The notes: a model not told the origin generated them from the sequence alone. A DNA stretch of 64,000 bases from Elusimicrobiota bacterium (GCA_026388095.1 JAPLKL010000051.1:1-64000), one strand, 5' to 3'. Positions 43,051-51,483 are shown, counted from the stretch's first letter. Made by a program: numbers and translations.

Positions 43051-43134
43051 GCCGGTACGGCATTTCGCCAGACTACCTACTTTCAGTGGGCGCACCCCTT
43101 CCCTGGGGCCAGCCGACCTCCGTCAGGGATTGTT

Positions 43135-43142
43135 GATATACT
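43135..43142 (+). promoter_or_regulatory. Candidate -10 for the radical SAM gene at 43174
   Basis: TTGA-TATACT (hexamer 43137-43142) lies 31 nt before the ATG, downstream of the MITE-like element, giving a ~25-nt leader. No clear -35 was seen. Confidence 0.4.
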
Positions 43143-43173
43143 ATGCACGCCATCATCCCCCGTTGATCCCTCT

Positions 43174-44721
43174 ATGCCTGAGCAACAGCTGAAGCCCAAC
43201 GTCCTGCTGCTCTACCCGAAGACCGGCATGGATTTCGGCTCCACGATCGCGCCGCCCCACGCCGTCCTGGCCGTGGCCGCGCCCCTGCTCAAGGCCGGCT
43301 ACCGGGTCACGGTCCTCGATCAGAGGACCCAGGCCATCACCCAGGAGACCCTCAAGACCCACATCTCAAGCGAGCTCCTCTGCATCGGCATATCGACCAT
43401 GACCGGGACGCAGGTCCGACACGCCCTGCGCCTGGCCCGGATGTGCCGGGAGCTGACGGGAGGGCGCGTGCCTTTGGTCTGGGGCGGCTGCCACCCGTCC
43501 GTCCTGCCCGAGCAGACCGTCCAGCATGCGGATGTCGATATCGTCTGCATCGGCGAAGGCGATGAGACCGCCCTGGAACTGGTCTCGGCTCTGTCCCGCA
43601 AGGCCGGCCTGCGTCAGATCAAGGGCATCGCGTTCAAGGAGGGCGGCCGGGCCGTCAGGACCGAGCCGCGGCCGCTGCTGGACGTCGAGGGGCTGCTTCC
43701 CGTCCCCTGGGACCTGGTCGACGTGGAGAAATACATCCACCCCGACATGTACCTGCAAGAGAGCTCGCGCGCCCTCGATATCGGCCAGACCAGCCGCGGC
43801 TGCCCGTTCCAGTGCGGGTTCTGCAGCAGCGCCGCCATCCGCCAGCACAAATGGCGGGCCATGTCGGTGGCCAAGAGCCTGGGCCTGATCACGGAGACGG
43901 TCCGGCGCTTCCGCCTCAATAGGATCTGGCTCCGCGATGACGAGTTCTACATCAACCGGGGCCGGGCCAACGCCATCTGCGAGGGGATCATCGCCGGCGG
44001 CCTCGGCATCTCGTTCTACACCTCCGGCACCCGGGTCGACGTGTTCTGCAAGGCCACGGATGCCGAGGTCTCCGCCCTCAAGAGAGCCGGCGCCCACACG
44101 CTCAAGTTCGGCGCCGAATCCGGGTCCCCCCGCATCCTCAAGCTCATGAACAAAGGCATCTCGGTCGAGCAGACCTTGGCCGCCAATCAACGGTGCCGGG
44201 AGCACGGCATCATCCCCGCCTTCAGCCTCATCATCGGCTATCCGACCGAGACCTTCGACGACATCGACGCGACCATCGACCTGGCCTTCCGGCTCAAAGA
44301 TGAGAATCCCGACTGCCAGCTCGAGACCATGGCCATCTATACGCCGCTTCCCGGCACGCCGGATTTCCAGCTGGCGCTCGACCATGGCCTGCGTCCGCCG
44401 CAAAGCCTGGAGGGCTGGGCGGACTGGATATTCGACGACTATGACACCGAAGGCTTGCGCAACCCCTGGTTCGGGGCCGAGGGGAGACGCTATCTCGGCA
44501 ACATCTCTTACATGAGCATCCTCGCCCACGCCCTGACCAATGTCATGGGGAGCCTCAAGAACGCTCCTCTGCGCGTGGCCGCCCAGGCGGCCGCCCGCTT
44601 CGTCGGCCACTATTATTCGCTGAAACTGCGGAACAGGATGTATCGTTGGGCGCCGGAATTGCGGCTCATCCGCAGCCTGCGCCACGAGCTGTTCTATAAG
44701 AGCGAACTGAACATCGCATGA
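43174..44721 (+). CDS. B12-binding-domain radical SAM protein
   Basis: The 515-residue protein has a B12-binding-like domain at about residues 8-150 ([54 protein letters not shown]) and a radical SAM core with CPFQCGFC at about 210. [13 protein letters not shown] and [18 protein letters not shown] follow. The form resembles BchE/MagIII-like cobalamin radical SAM enzymes. The tail after about 430 is alpha-helical. It lies between two glycan gene groups; a 46-residue membrane peptide gene overlaps its stop. Confidence 0.88.
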   Translation: MPEQQLKPNVLLLYPKTGMDFGSTIAPPHAVLAVAAPLLKAGYRVTVLDQRTQAITQETLKTHISSELLCIGISTMTGTQVRHALRLARMCRELTGGRVPLVWGGCHPSVLPEQTVQHADVDIVCIGEGDETALELVSALSRKAGLRQIKGIAFKEGGRAVRTEPRPLLDVEGLLPVPWDLVDVEKYIHPDMYLQESSRALDIGQTSRGCPFQCGFCSSAAIRQHKWRAMSVAKSLGLITETVRRFRLNRIWLRDDEFYINRGRANAICEGIIAGGLGISFYTSGTRVDVFCKATDAEVSALKRAGAHTLKFGAESGSPRILKLMNKGISVEQTLAANQRCREHGIIPAFSLIIGYPTETFDDIDATIDLAFRLKDENPDCQLETMAIYTPLPGTPDFQLALDHGLRPPQSLEGWADWIFDDYDTEGLRNPWFGAEGRRYLGNISYMSILAHALTNVMGSLKNAPLRVAAQAAARFVGHYYSLKLRNRMYRWAPELRLIRSLRHELFYKSELNIA

Positions 44722-44858
44722 ATGCCGCCAAGCGGGCGCTTCTCGTCGTGTGGGTCCTCCTCTTGTCCCCCATCATCGTCGTCATGGCCGCGGGGGCCCT
44801 CATCGTCGTGCGCCTGTCGAAACTCGTGCTGTCCTTGCTGCCGCAAGGGCGAGCCTGA
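44718..44858 (+). CDS. 46-residue single-pass membrane peptide
   Basis: This short frame starts ATG at 44718, overlapping the radical SAM stop as ATGA, and reads [20 protein letters not shown] then [16 protein letters not shown]. One long hydrophobic helix (about residues 7-35) is followed by a basic end. The coupling with the upstream gene and clean hydrophobic profile support a real peptide. The family is unknown. Confidence 0.5.
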   Translation: MNAAKRALLVVWVLLLSPIIVVMAAGALIVVRLSKLVLSLLPQGRA

Positions 44859-44859
44859 C

Positions 44860-44871
44860 GCCCGGCCGGGC
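44860..44871. repeat. GC palindrome between convergent genes
   Basis: GCCCGGCCGGGC is a perfect 12-bp palindrome in the 28-nt gap between the small membrane peptide and the convergent epimerase. It may slow polymerase, but lacks the T-run of an intrinsic terminator. Confidence 0.35.
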
Positions 44872-44886
44872 TTGGGGGGGCCCGTG

Positions 44887-45828
44887 TTATGGCCGGGATG
44901 CCCGGGTTCGGCGGTACCAAGCGTAAGTCAGCCGCAGTCCTTCCGCCAAAGCCGTCCTTGGCCGCCAGCCCAACGCAACGATGCGCCGGCTGTCCAGAAA
45001 TCGCCGCGGCGCGCCGTCTGGCCTAGAGGCGTCGAACGCGATGCGGCCTCGATAACCCACGACTCGAAGCACTGAGCGGGCCAAGTCCCGGACCGAGGTC
45101 TCCCGGCCGGAGCCGATGTTGATCAGATCGCAAGGCAGGCGCTCCGCCCGCCGCATCAGGAACAGGCAGGCTTCGGCCAGATCGTCGACGTAAAGGAAGT
45201 CCCGCCGGGGCCGCCCCGAGCCCCAGAGAGTCACGCCGGGCGAGCGGCTGACCTTGGCCTCATGGAACCTGCGCATGAGGCCGGCCACGACATGCCCGTC
45301 CTCGGCGAAATGGTCGCCGGGGCCGTACAGGTTCGCGGGGACCACGGTCAGGAAATCCGAGCCATACTGCCGATTGTAGGCCTGGCACATCTTGAGCCCC
45401 GCGATCTTGGCCACCGCATACGGCTCGTTGGTGGGCTCCAAGGCTCCGGTGAGCAGGCTGTCCTCGCGGATGGGCACGCGCGCCGACTTGGGATAGGCGC
45501 AGGAGCTTCCGAAGAAGATGAGCCGCTCGACTCCGTGCCGGTGCGCCGCGTCGATGACATTGGTCTGGATGGCCAAGTTCTGATAGATGAAATCCGCGGG
45601 CCGGCTGGAATTGGCCGAGATGCCGCCCACCTCGGCCGCCGCATGGAAGACGTACCGCGGCCGGCAGGACCGGAAGAACCGCTCCACCGCGGCCCGGTCG
45701 GTCAGGTCGAGCCGCCGGCGAGACCGGGTGACCACGCGCCGGAAGCCCTTGCGGCGCAGGAGGCGCACCAAAGCCGAACCCACCAAGCCGGCATGGCCGC
45801 TCACGTATATCGCGCAATCCCTGTCCAT
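44887..45828 (-). CDS. GDP-L-fucose-synthase-like NAD(P)-dependent epimerase/reductase
   Basis: The 313-residue extended SDR opens YVSGHAGLVGSALVRLL and has FFGSSCAYPK and EPYAVAKIAGLKMCQAYN (Tyr-x3-Lys), PANLYGPGDHF and WGSGRPRRDFLYVDDLAEA. These are hallmarks of Fcl/WcaG, which turns GDP-4-keto-6-deoxymannose into GDP-fucose. No GDP-mannose dehydratase is nearby, so the true substrate could differ. The ATG is 8 nt after the 2-hydroxyacid dehydrogenase stop. The frame continues upstream into that gene but is non-coding there. Confidence 0.9.
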   Translation of the reverse strand: MDRDCAIYVSGHAGLVGSALVRLLRRKGFRRVVTRSRRRLDLTDRAAVERFFRSCRPRYVFHAAAEVGGISANSSRPADFIYQNLAIQTNVIDAAHRHGVERLIFFGSSCAYPKSARVPIREDSLLTGALEPTNEPYAVAKIAGLKMCQAYNRQYGSDFLTVVPANLYGPGDHFAEDGHVVAGLMRRFHEAKVSRSPGVTLWGSGRPRRDFLYVDDLAEACLFLMRRAERLPCDLINIGSGRETSVRDLARSVLRVVGYRGRIAFDASRPDGAPRRFLDSRRIVALGWRPRTALAEGLRLTYAWYRRTRASRP

Positions 45829-45836
45829 GGAGCCGC

Positions 45837-46763
45837 CTACATCCCGGCCAGGAAGAACTTCTTGAGATGAGCGATAGCGCTGCGGCCCATGGCCAGCACC
45901 GCTTCCCGTGAGCTGCCCGCCCGGTGCGGCGTGCAGATGAGGTGGGGCAGGTTGAGGAACTCCTTGTCCTGGGGCGGCTCCTCGCAATAGACGTCCAAGG
46001 CCGCGCCCGCGATGACTCCCTTCTGGAGCGCCCACTTGAGGGCCTTGGGATCCACGATGGGGCCGCGGGCCGTGTTGATGAGGAAAGAGGTCTCCTTCAT
46101 CCGGCTCAGGACCTTGCGGTCCACCAGGCGGCGCGTGCGCGGGGTCAGAGGCGCGTGGATGGTCACCAGATCCGCCTCCTTCCAGATGCGCGCCTTGGTG
46201 GCGGGGATGAGCCCGTGCTTGCGGCAGTAGGCGCCGAGGTCCAGGATATCGTTGGCCAGGATGCGGCAGTGGAAAGGCTCCAGGAGCCTGGCCACCTCCT
46301 TGCCCACATGCCCCACGCCGATGATGCCCACGGTCTTGCCCGTGAGCTCGGCGCCGATGGCCTTCTCCCAGCAGCCGTCCTTGAGCTTGTGGCAGGTGGA
46401 GACCATGTGCCGCAGCAGGGCCAGCATCATGCCCAAGGTCATCTCCGCCACGGAGAGCCGGTTCAAGCCCGGGGTCCAGCCCACCATGACGCCATGCCTG
46501 GCGCAGGCCGCCAGGTCGAGGTTGTCGAGCCCCACCCCGTACTTGGAGATGATCTTGAGCTGCGGCAGACGGCAGATGAGCTTCTCGCCGATGGGCTCCA
46601 GGCCCACCACCGCGCCGTCGCAGCCCTCCAGCAGCCGCGCCAGCTCCGCCTGGGTGGGATGGCTCAGATGCTCGTTGAACACGCAGTCCGGGAAAAGCTG
46701 CAGGAGCTCCCGCCGCAAGACCGGATTTTTGGAGAAAGATTGGGGAGTGACCGCTAGACGCAT
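45837..46763 (-). CDS. D-isomer-specific 2-hydroxyacid dehydrogenase (SerA-like)
   Basis: The 308-residue protein is a two-domain NAD-dependent dehydrogenase. Motifs are KIISKYGVGLDNLD, VGIIGVGHVGKEVARLL (NAD-binding), ADLVTIHAPLTPRTR, INTARGPIVD and the catalytic His in CTPHRAGSS. Related genes sit in surface-polysaccharide clusters and may oxidise or reduce small acids attached to sugars. It lacks the regulatory ACT domain of SerA. I chose ATG 46763 (MRLAVTPQ), since a TATCAT box sits 10 nt upstream; a longer frame to 46838 would cover the promoter. Confidence 0.9.
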   Translation of the reverse strand: MRLAVTPQSFSKNPVLRRELLQLFPDCVFNEHLSHPTQAELARLLEGCDGAVVGLEPIGEKLICRLPQLKIISKYGVGLDNLDLAACARHGVMVGWTPGLNRLSVAEMTLGMMLALLRHMVSTCHKLKDGCWEKAIGAELTGKTVGIIGVGHVGKEVARLLEPFHCRILANDILDLGAYCRKHGLIPATKARIWKEADLVTIHAPLTPRTRRLVDRKVLSRMKETSFLINTARGPIVDPKALKWALQKGVIAGAALDVYCEEPPQDKEFLNLPHLICTPHRAGSSREAVLAMGRSAIAHLKKFFLAGM

Positions 46764-46773
46764 CTTGAGAGCT

Positions 46774-46779
46774 ATGATA
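46774..46779 (-). promoter_or_regulatory. -10 element of the 2-hydroxyacid dehydrogenase gene
   Basis: On the minus strand TTG-TATCAT (hexamer 46779 to 46774) is 10 nt from the ATG at 46763, giving a leader of three bases or none. Confidence 0.45.
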
Positions 46780-46845
46780 CAAAACTTGCCCGCGCAACCT
46801 TGAATGGATGACTGCCGGCAGGCAGGTCCCCACCTCAAGATAATG

Positions 46846-46851
46846 TATAAT
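46846..46851 (+). promoter_or_regulatory. -10 element of the methyltransferase gene at 46861 (leaderless type)
   Basis: TG-TATAAT with a perfect hexamer lies 9 nt before the ATG at 46861. An earlier in-frame ATG at 46804 lies upstream of this promoter and is therefore less likely. Confidence 0.55.
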
Positions 46852-46860
46852 GTTCACGAA

Positions 46861-47748
46861 ATGAACAAGATGGCCACGGACCTGCGCTGCGAACTCTGCG
46901 CCGAGGGAAATCCTACCGTGATCCAGGAAGGCGTGCGGCATGACGCCGCTCGGCGCGTCATGCGCTGCCGAAGCTGCGGCCTGGTCTTCCTGGACCCTTT
47001 GCCCACGGAAGACGAATTGGCGAAGTTCTATTCCGAGCACTACCGAGACGAACACGAACCCGGGGTCCCCCCCGCACAGGCCTATAGGCAGGAACTGCCC
47101 GAGGCCCGAAGACGGGTCGAGCGCCTCAAGACTCTGCTGGCCCCCGAGTTGTCCCTGCTCGAGATCGGCGCGAGCTCCGGCGCCTTCCTGGACGCGGCCC
47201 GTCCTTTCCTGGGCGGCGTCACTGGCGTGGAGCCCTCCCACCGGCACCGCGCCTGGGCTTCGGCGGAGCTCCGGCTGGCCATGGTCGACGCTTTGGACGC
47301 ACTGGGAGAACAGCGGTATGACCGCATCGTGCTCTTCCACGTCCTCGAGCACGTTCGCCACCCGGTCGCTTTCCTGCGCGGTCTGCTCGGCCGGCTCAAG
47401 CCCGGAGGCCGGGTCGTCGTCGAGGTGCCTAGCGTGGACGACGCCCTCATCGCCCTCTACCGGCTCCCGGCTTATGCCCCTTTCTACTACCAGGATGCGC
47501 ACCTCTGGTATTTCTCCCCGCAGACCCTGGGACAGGCCGCGCGCCAAGCCGGCGCCCGCCCCGAGATCTCGGGGGTGCAGCGCTACGATCTATCGAACCA
47601 CCTGCGCTGGATGCTCACCGGCAAGCCGGGAGGCCTCGGCTTCTATGGGCGACTCTTCCCGGGCTCCCTCGACCAGGCCTACGGCGAGGCGTTGGTCCGC
47701 GCCGGGCACGCCGACACCCTCTGGGCCGTGCTCGAGAACGGATCTTAG
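46861..47748 (+). CDS. SAM-dependent methyltransferase with N-terminal Cys4 motif
   Basis: The 295-residue protein begins with two Cys pairs (CELC and CRSC about 25 residues apart), a putative zinc knuckle as in C-methyltransferases of deoxysugar pathways. The Methyltransf_23-like core follows with LLEIGASSGAFLDAARPF, FHVLEHVRHP and LKPGGRVVVEVPS. It likely methylates a sugar or lipid-linked glycan. The start is ATG 46861. The radical SAM gene follows 12 nt later. Confidence 0.88.
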   Translation: MNKMATDLRCELCAEGNPTVIQEGVRHDAARRVMRCRSCGLVFLDPLPTEDELAKFYSEHYRDEHEPGVPPAQAYRQELPEARRRVERLKTLLAPELSLLEIGASSGAFLDAARPFLGGVTGVEPSHRHRAWASAELRLAMVDALDALGEQRYDRIVLFHVLEHVRHPVAFLRGLLGRLKPGGRVVVEVPSVDDALIALYRLPAYAPFYYQDAHLWYFSPQTLGQAARQAGARPEISGVQRYDLSNHLRWMLTGKPGGLGFYGRLFPGSLDQAYGEALVRAGHADTLWAVLENGS

Positions 47749-47760
47749 GACCGCCGACGA

Positions 47761-49524
47761 ATGAGAATCCTCGTCTGCACCACCCCGATCCGGCAAGTCC
47801 CGACCGACTTCCCGCCCTTCGGCGCGCTCGCCGTCATCCAAAGCCTGCGGCGGGACGGCTGGGACCCCCGCTTCTACGACATCGACGGACTGCGGCCGCC
47901 CTTCGAGGAGGTCGAACGTTTCGTCGCGGAGTTCCAGCCGGATGTGGTCGCCATATCGGCCGTGGTCTCGACAGCCTACGCCTACACCAAGCGGCTCTCC
48001 GCCATGATCAAGCGGGTCGCTCCGCGGGCCCGGGTCATAGTGGGCGGGAACCTGGCGGCCTCGGCCGAGATACTCCACCGCTTGGCCGCCGTCGACTTTT
48101 GCGTCATAGGCGAAGGCGAGCTCGTCGCCCGCAACCTGCTGCGCCACCTGGCGGAGGATCCCGATCAGGACCGAGACGCCTGCTCCCGGATCCCGGGCAT
48201 CACGTATCTGGATCGGAATGGCGACCTGCGGTTCACCGGCTATGAGCGCCCCCTCCCGGCCGCGGAGCTCCTCGATGTGGACTTCGGCGTCCTGGAAAAG
48301 CATTCTCGTATCGAAAATTTCATCGGCGATCCCTCCAGCCGTCCCGACTTCCGGCAGGACCCGCGCACCCATGAGCCGCGGCGCCAAGGCCGGAAGCTGG
48401 CGAATCTGATCACCTCGAAAGGGTGCGTCGGGCGCTGCACCTTCTGCCATCGCTGGGACAAGGGCTATCGCGCCATCCCGGTCGAGCGCATCATGCAGCA
48501 CGTCCGGTATCTCAAGGACCGCCACGATGTCGGCTTCTTCATGTTCGCCGATGAGAATTTCGGCTCGGACCCGCGCCAGCTCCAGGCTTTCATCTCGTCC
48601 ATCAAGGCCGAGGATGTGCTCTATGGAGTGGGCGGAGTCCGGGTGCGCTCCGTCACGCCGCAGATCCTCCGAGACCTGCGCGACTCGGGCTGCGTGGCGG
48701 TCTATTACGGGATGGAGACCGGCAGCCCGGACATGCTCGAAGTCATGGACAAGCGGGCCTCCCAGCAGGACAATGAGAATGCGGCGCGCTGGACGCGCGA
48801 GGCGGGCCTCTACACCATATACCAACTGGTCCTGGGCATGCCCGGCGAGACGGAGAAGACGATCCGGGAGACCACTGAGTTCTGCAAACGCGCGACCGAA
48901 TCCCTCGACGACCCTCCCATCGAGCGTCTGAGCATCAACTATATCCAAGCCCTGCCGGGAACGCCGGTCTACGAATTCGCGCGGCACCACGGCCTCATCG
49001 GACGCACCTTGCGGGAAGAAGAGCGGTACCTATTGGCCATTTCGGACATCAACGCGTCGGACGAGACGAAGTTCCTGAACTTGACCACCCATGATTTCCT
49101 CACCGTACAGTCCTGGCGCCGCCGCATCCTGCTCGAAGTCACCCACCACTATCGCCGGACCCACCGCCTGCCCCGCCCGATCCTAAAGATCCTGTTCCCG
49201 AGGCGGGCGCGCACCGGTCGAGCCGCGGAGAGCTCTTCCGACCTGCCTTTCAATCTGCAGCGGGGCCTCGGCTATGACCTGATCTCGGCTTATTGCTATC
49301 CTTTCGGACGGACGCTCATCTTACTGTGGCTGCTCAGGCAGGAATTCCGAAGGAGCTCCTGGACGGTCTTCTGGAGCCGGCTCAAGCAGCACTTGCTGTC
49401 CCGGCCTCGGCCGCAGCCGGCGCCGGCCGACTACAGATCGCTGCGCAGACTCATGCATGAATCGAGACCCGAACCCATGACCCCGAGCGAAACGGCGATG
49501 GCCGCGCTGCGGGAGGGCCGCTAG
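47761..49524 (+). CDS. B12-binding-domain radical SAM protein, large
   Basis: The 587-residue protein has the B12-type N-terminal domain (ILVCTTPIRQVP, VVAISAVVST, VIVGGNLAAS, FCVIGEGE) and a radical SAM core with CVGRCTFC near residue 223. GMETGSPDMLEVMDKRAS and GMPGETEKTI complete the core. A ~130-residue C-terminal helical extension follows after about 450. It is the first gene of the coupled operon running into the neuB gene 20 nt downstream. A methylation or radical rearrangement of a sugar or lipid intermediate is possible. Confidence 0.88.
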   Translation: MRILVCTTPIRQVPTDFPPFGALAVIQSLRRDGWDPRFYDIDGLRPPFEEVERFVAEFQPDVVAISAVVSTAYAYTKRLSAMIKRVAPRARVIVGGNLAASAEILHRLAAVDFCVIGEGELVARNLLRHLAEDPDQDRDACSRIPGITYLDRNGDLRFTGYERPLPAAELLDVDFGVLEKHSRIENFIGDPSSRPDFRQDPRTHEPRRQGRKLANLITSKGCVGRCTFCHRWDKGYRAIPVERIMQHVRYLKDRHDVGFFMFADENFGSDPRQLQAFISSIKAEDVLYGVGGVRVRSVTPQILRDLRDSGCVAVYYGMETGSPDMLEVMDKRASQQDNENAARWTREAGLYTIYQLVLGMPGETEKTIRETTEFCKRATESLDDPPIERLSINYIQALPGTPVYEFARHHGLIGRTLREEERYLLAISDINASDETKFLNLTTHDFLTVQSWRRRILLEVTHHYRRTHRLPRPILKILFPRRARTGRAAESSSDLPFNLQRGLGYDLISAYCYPFGRTLILLWLLRQEFRRSSWTVFWSRLKQHLLSRPRPQPAPADYRSLRRLMHESRPEPMTPSETAMAALREGR

Positions 49525-49544
49525 TCCACTAAAACGGAGAGACC

Positions 49545-50474
49545 ATGAACAAGACCGCTGGAACCGTTGCCCAAAAAGAACAGGCCGCCCTTGAGATCCG
49601 GGGACCGATCCATATCCCGGCGCATGTCTTCATCATCGCCGAGGTCGGCATCAACCACAATGGCGACATCGAGACCGCCAAACAGCTCATCGACGCGGCC
49701 CGGCAGGCCGGCTGCGACGCGGTCAAATTCCAAAAACGGACCATCGACAAGGTCTACACCAGGGAATTCCTCGATAGCCCGCGCGAGAGCCCTTGGGGGA
49801 AGACCCAGCGCGCCCAGAAAGAGGGCTTGGAGTTCGGCAAGAAGGAATTCGACGAGATCGACCGCCACTGCAAGAAGGCCGGCCTCCAGTGGTCGGCCTC
49901 GGCCTGGGACATCGACAGCCAGAGATTCCTGCAGCAGTACGACCTCCCGTTCAACAAGGTCGCTTCACCCATCCTGACCCACCTCTCGCTGGTGGAAGAG
50001 ATCGCCAAAGAAGGCCGCCACACCTACGTTTCCACGGGCATGAGCGATTTCGCTCAGATCGACCGCGCCGTGGAGGTCTTCCGCAAGCACCGCTGCCCGT
50101 TCACCCTGATGCACTGCGTCTCCGTGTATCCGGCCGAGGACTCGGAGCTCAACATCTTCTGCCTGCGGACCCTCCGGGAGCGCTACGGCTGCCCGGTCGG
50201 CTACTCCGGCCATGAGGTCGGCGTCTTCGGTCCCCTGGTGGCGGTCATGCTGGGAGCGACGGCCATCGAGCGCCACATCACCCTCAACCGCTCCATGTAT
50301 GGAAGCGACCAATCGGCGTCCTTGGAGCCGCGGGGGCTCGAGTACATGGTCCGCGATATCCGCTCCTTGCGCAGCGCTTTGGGGGCAGGGGAAAAGACCG
50401 TCTCGCCGAAAGAATCGGCCAACAGCAAGAAGCTGCGCACCTACTGGCACCCGGAGAACTCACAGAACCGGTGA
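49545..50474 (+). CDS. NeuB-type nonulosonate synthase lacking the SAF domain
   Basis: The 309-residue TIM-barrel protein has the NeuB signature IIAEVGINHNGDIETAKQLI, DAVKFQKRTIDKVYT, KVASPILTHLSLVEEIA, YVSTGM and HCVSVYPA, then GYSGHEVG and AIERHITLNRSMYGSDQSAS. NeuB-family enzymes condense phosphoenolpyruvate with an aldose (ManNAc or derivatives). The usual C-terminal antifreeze-like SAF domain (~60 residues) is missing; the sequence ends soon after the barrel. GGAGAG lies 4 nt before the ATG. The substrate is not known. Confidence 0.88.
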   Translation: MNKTAGTVAQKEQAALEIRGPIHIPAHVFIIAEVGINHNGDIETAKQLIDAARQAGCDAVKFQKRTIDKVYTREFLDSPRESPWGKTQRAQKEGLEFGKKEFDEIDRHCKKAGLQWSASAWDIDSQRFLQQYDLPFNKVASPILTHLSLVEEIAKEGRHTYVSTGMSDFAQIDRAVEVFRKHRCPFTLMHCVSVYPAEDSELNIFCLRTLRERYGCPVGYSGHEVGVFGPLVAVMLGATAIERHITLNRSMYGSDQSASLEPRGLEYMVRDIRSLRSALGAGEKTVSPKESANSKKLRTYWHPENSQNR

Positions 50475-50770
50475 CCTACTGCTTCGACATCGACGGCACG
50501 CTCTGCACGAACACGGAGGGGGACTATGAGCGGGCTCGGCCCCGGCCGGAAGTCATCGCGAGGGTCGACGCTCTCTTCGCGGCGGGGCACCGCATCCTCC
50601 TGCAGACCGCGCGCGGCGCCACGACCGGCATCGACTGGCGGCAAACGACCGAACGCCAACTGGCGGACTGGGGAGTCCGTTACCACGAGCTCCACTTCGG
50701 CAAGCCCACGGCCGATCTCTACGTGGACGACAAGGCGGTCAACGTGGCAGATTGGATGAGGGCGGGATGA
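50471..50770 (+). CDS. Small HAD-type phosphatase, capsule-biosynthesis type
   Basis: The 99-residue protein has YCFDIDGTLCTN (motif 1), LLQTARGA (motif 2) and GKPTADLYVDDKAVN (motifs 3 and 4). It resembles short cap-less HAD phosphatases found in capsule and LPS gene clusters. The start is GTG at 50471, overlapping the neuB stop, and the end overlaps the methyltransferase start. It may dephosphorylate the 9-phosphate made by NeuB. Confidence 0.8.
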   Translation: MTYCFDIDGTLCTNTEGDYERARPRPEVIARVDALFAAGHRILLQTARGATTGIDWRQTTERQLADWGVRYHELHFGKPTADLYVDDKAVNVADWMRAG

Positions 50771-51483
50771 GCGCTGAACGAGGGGCGCAGCCGGACTACC
50801 TTGAGCTGACCTACTCGGAGGCGCGCCTGCCCCGGACCGACTATCCGGCGCGCCTGGCCGGACATCTCGCGCGCCGTTTCCTCCCCCGCCCGGGACGGAT
50901 CATCGATCTGGGCTGCGGCCGGGGAGAGTTCCTCCAGCAGTTCCTCTCCCTCGGCTTCACCGGAGCCGGGGTGGACGGGGCGGCCAGCGCCTCCCTCCTG
51001 GCGGCCGGCTGCGAGGTCAGCACCGTGGACCTCGAGGGCGGCCGGCTGCCTTTCCCGGACGACTCCTTCGACTACGCCTTCTCCAAGTCGCTGATCGAGC
51101 ACCTCAGCCGGCCCGAGCACCTGCTCCGCGAGGCGCGGCGCGTCCTGCGCCCCGGGGGCAGGATCGTCCTCATGACTCCGAGCTGGCGCCACACCCAGCG
51201 GATATTCTTCGAGGACCTCGGCCATATCCGGCCCTTCGGCGCCAACGCCCTGTCCGACGCGCTGACCCTCGCCGGCTTCGGCCAGGTGCGCGTGGACTAT
51301 TTCCTGCAGCTGCCCGCGGTCTGGGCTTTTCCCCCGTTGGGGCTGCTCGCCCGCGCCACGGCCCTGTTGCCGCTGCCCTACCGGCCCTGGGACCGGGCGC
51401 CCTGGCCGGAATGGCTCAACCGATGGATCCGCTTCTCCAAGGAGGTCATGCTCCTGGGGACCGCGGTCAAGGAGGGCGCATGA
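50767..51483 (+). CDS. Class I SAM-dependent methyltransferase
   Basis: The 238-residue protein has RIIDLGCGRGEFLQQF (motif I), FDYAFSKSLIEHLSRPEHLL and VLRPGGRIVLMTP. It is a Methyltransf_11-type enzyme. The ATG at 50767 overlaps the HAD stop; an in-frame ATG at 50752 lies in that gene. The stop overlaps the cytidylyltransferase start. The substrate may be a sugar. Confidence 0.88.
   Translation: MSAERGAQPDYLELTYSEARLPRTDYPARLAGHLARRFLPRPGRIIDLGCGRGEFLQQFLSLGFTGAGVDGAASASLLAAGCEVSTVDLEGGRLPFPDDSFDYAFSKSLIEHLSRPEHLLREARRVLRPGGRIVLMTPSWRHTQRIFFEDLGHIRPFGANALSDALTLAGFGQVRVDYFLQLPAVWAFPPLGLLARATALLPLPYRPWDRAPWPEWLNRWIRFSKEVMLLGTAVKEGA

Larger units (their letters stand above)
42787..43107. mobile_element. 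MITE-like hairpin-rich element with inverted ends and flanking 11-bp direct repeat
   Basis: This is most of the 416-nt gap between block 1 and the next radical SAM gene. CCTTCCCTGGG at 42787-42797 and 43097-43107 is a perfect 11-bp direct repeat. Just inside (one base in from each), 42799-42819 and 43075-43095 are inverted repeats matching at 16 of 21 positions. The inside holds five strong hairpins and no convincing gene. Direct repeat outside inverted ends is the layout of a small non-autonomous transposable element. No transposase is seen nearby. Confidence 0.65.

Noticed and set aside
42818-43192. Open frames of 124 (plus) and 72 (minus) codons across the gap at 42758-43173
   Set aside because: They run through the palindromes of the MITE-like element, their products are reverse-complement-like Arg/Pro strings, and neither has a ribosome-binding site or recognisable domain.
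44859-44886. GC palindrome as an intrinsic terminator
   Set aside because: The stem is strong, but no run of T follows on either strand, so I list it only as a repeat.
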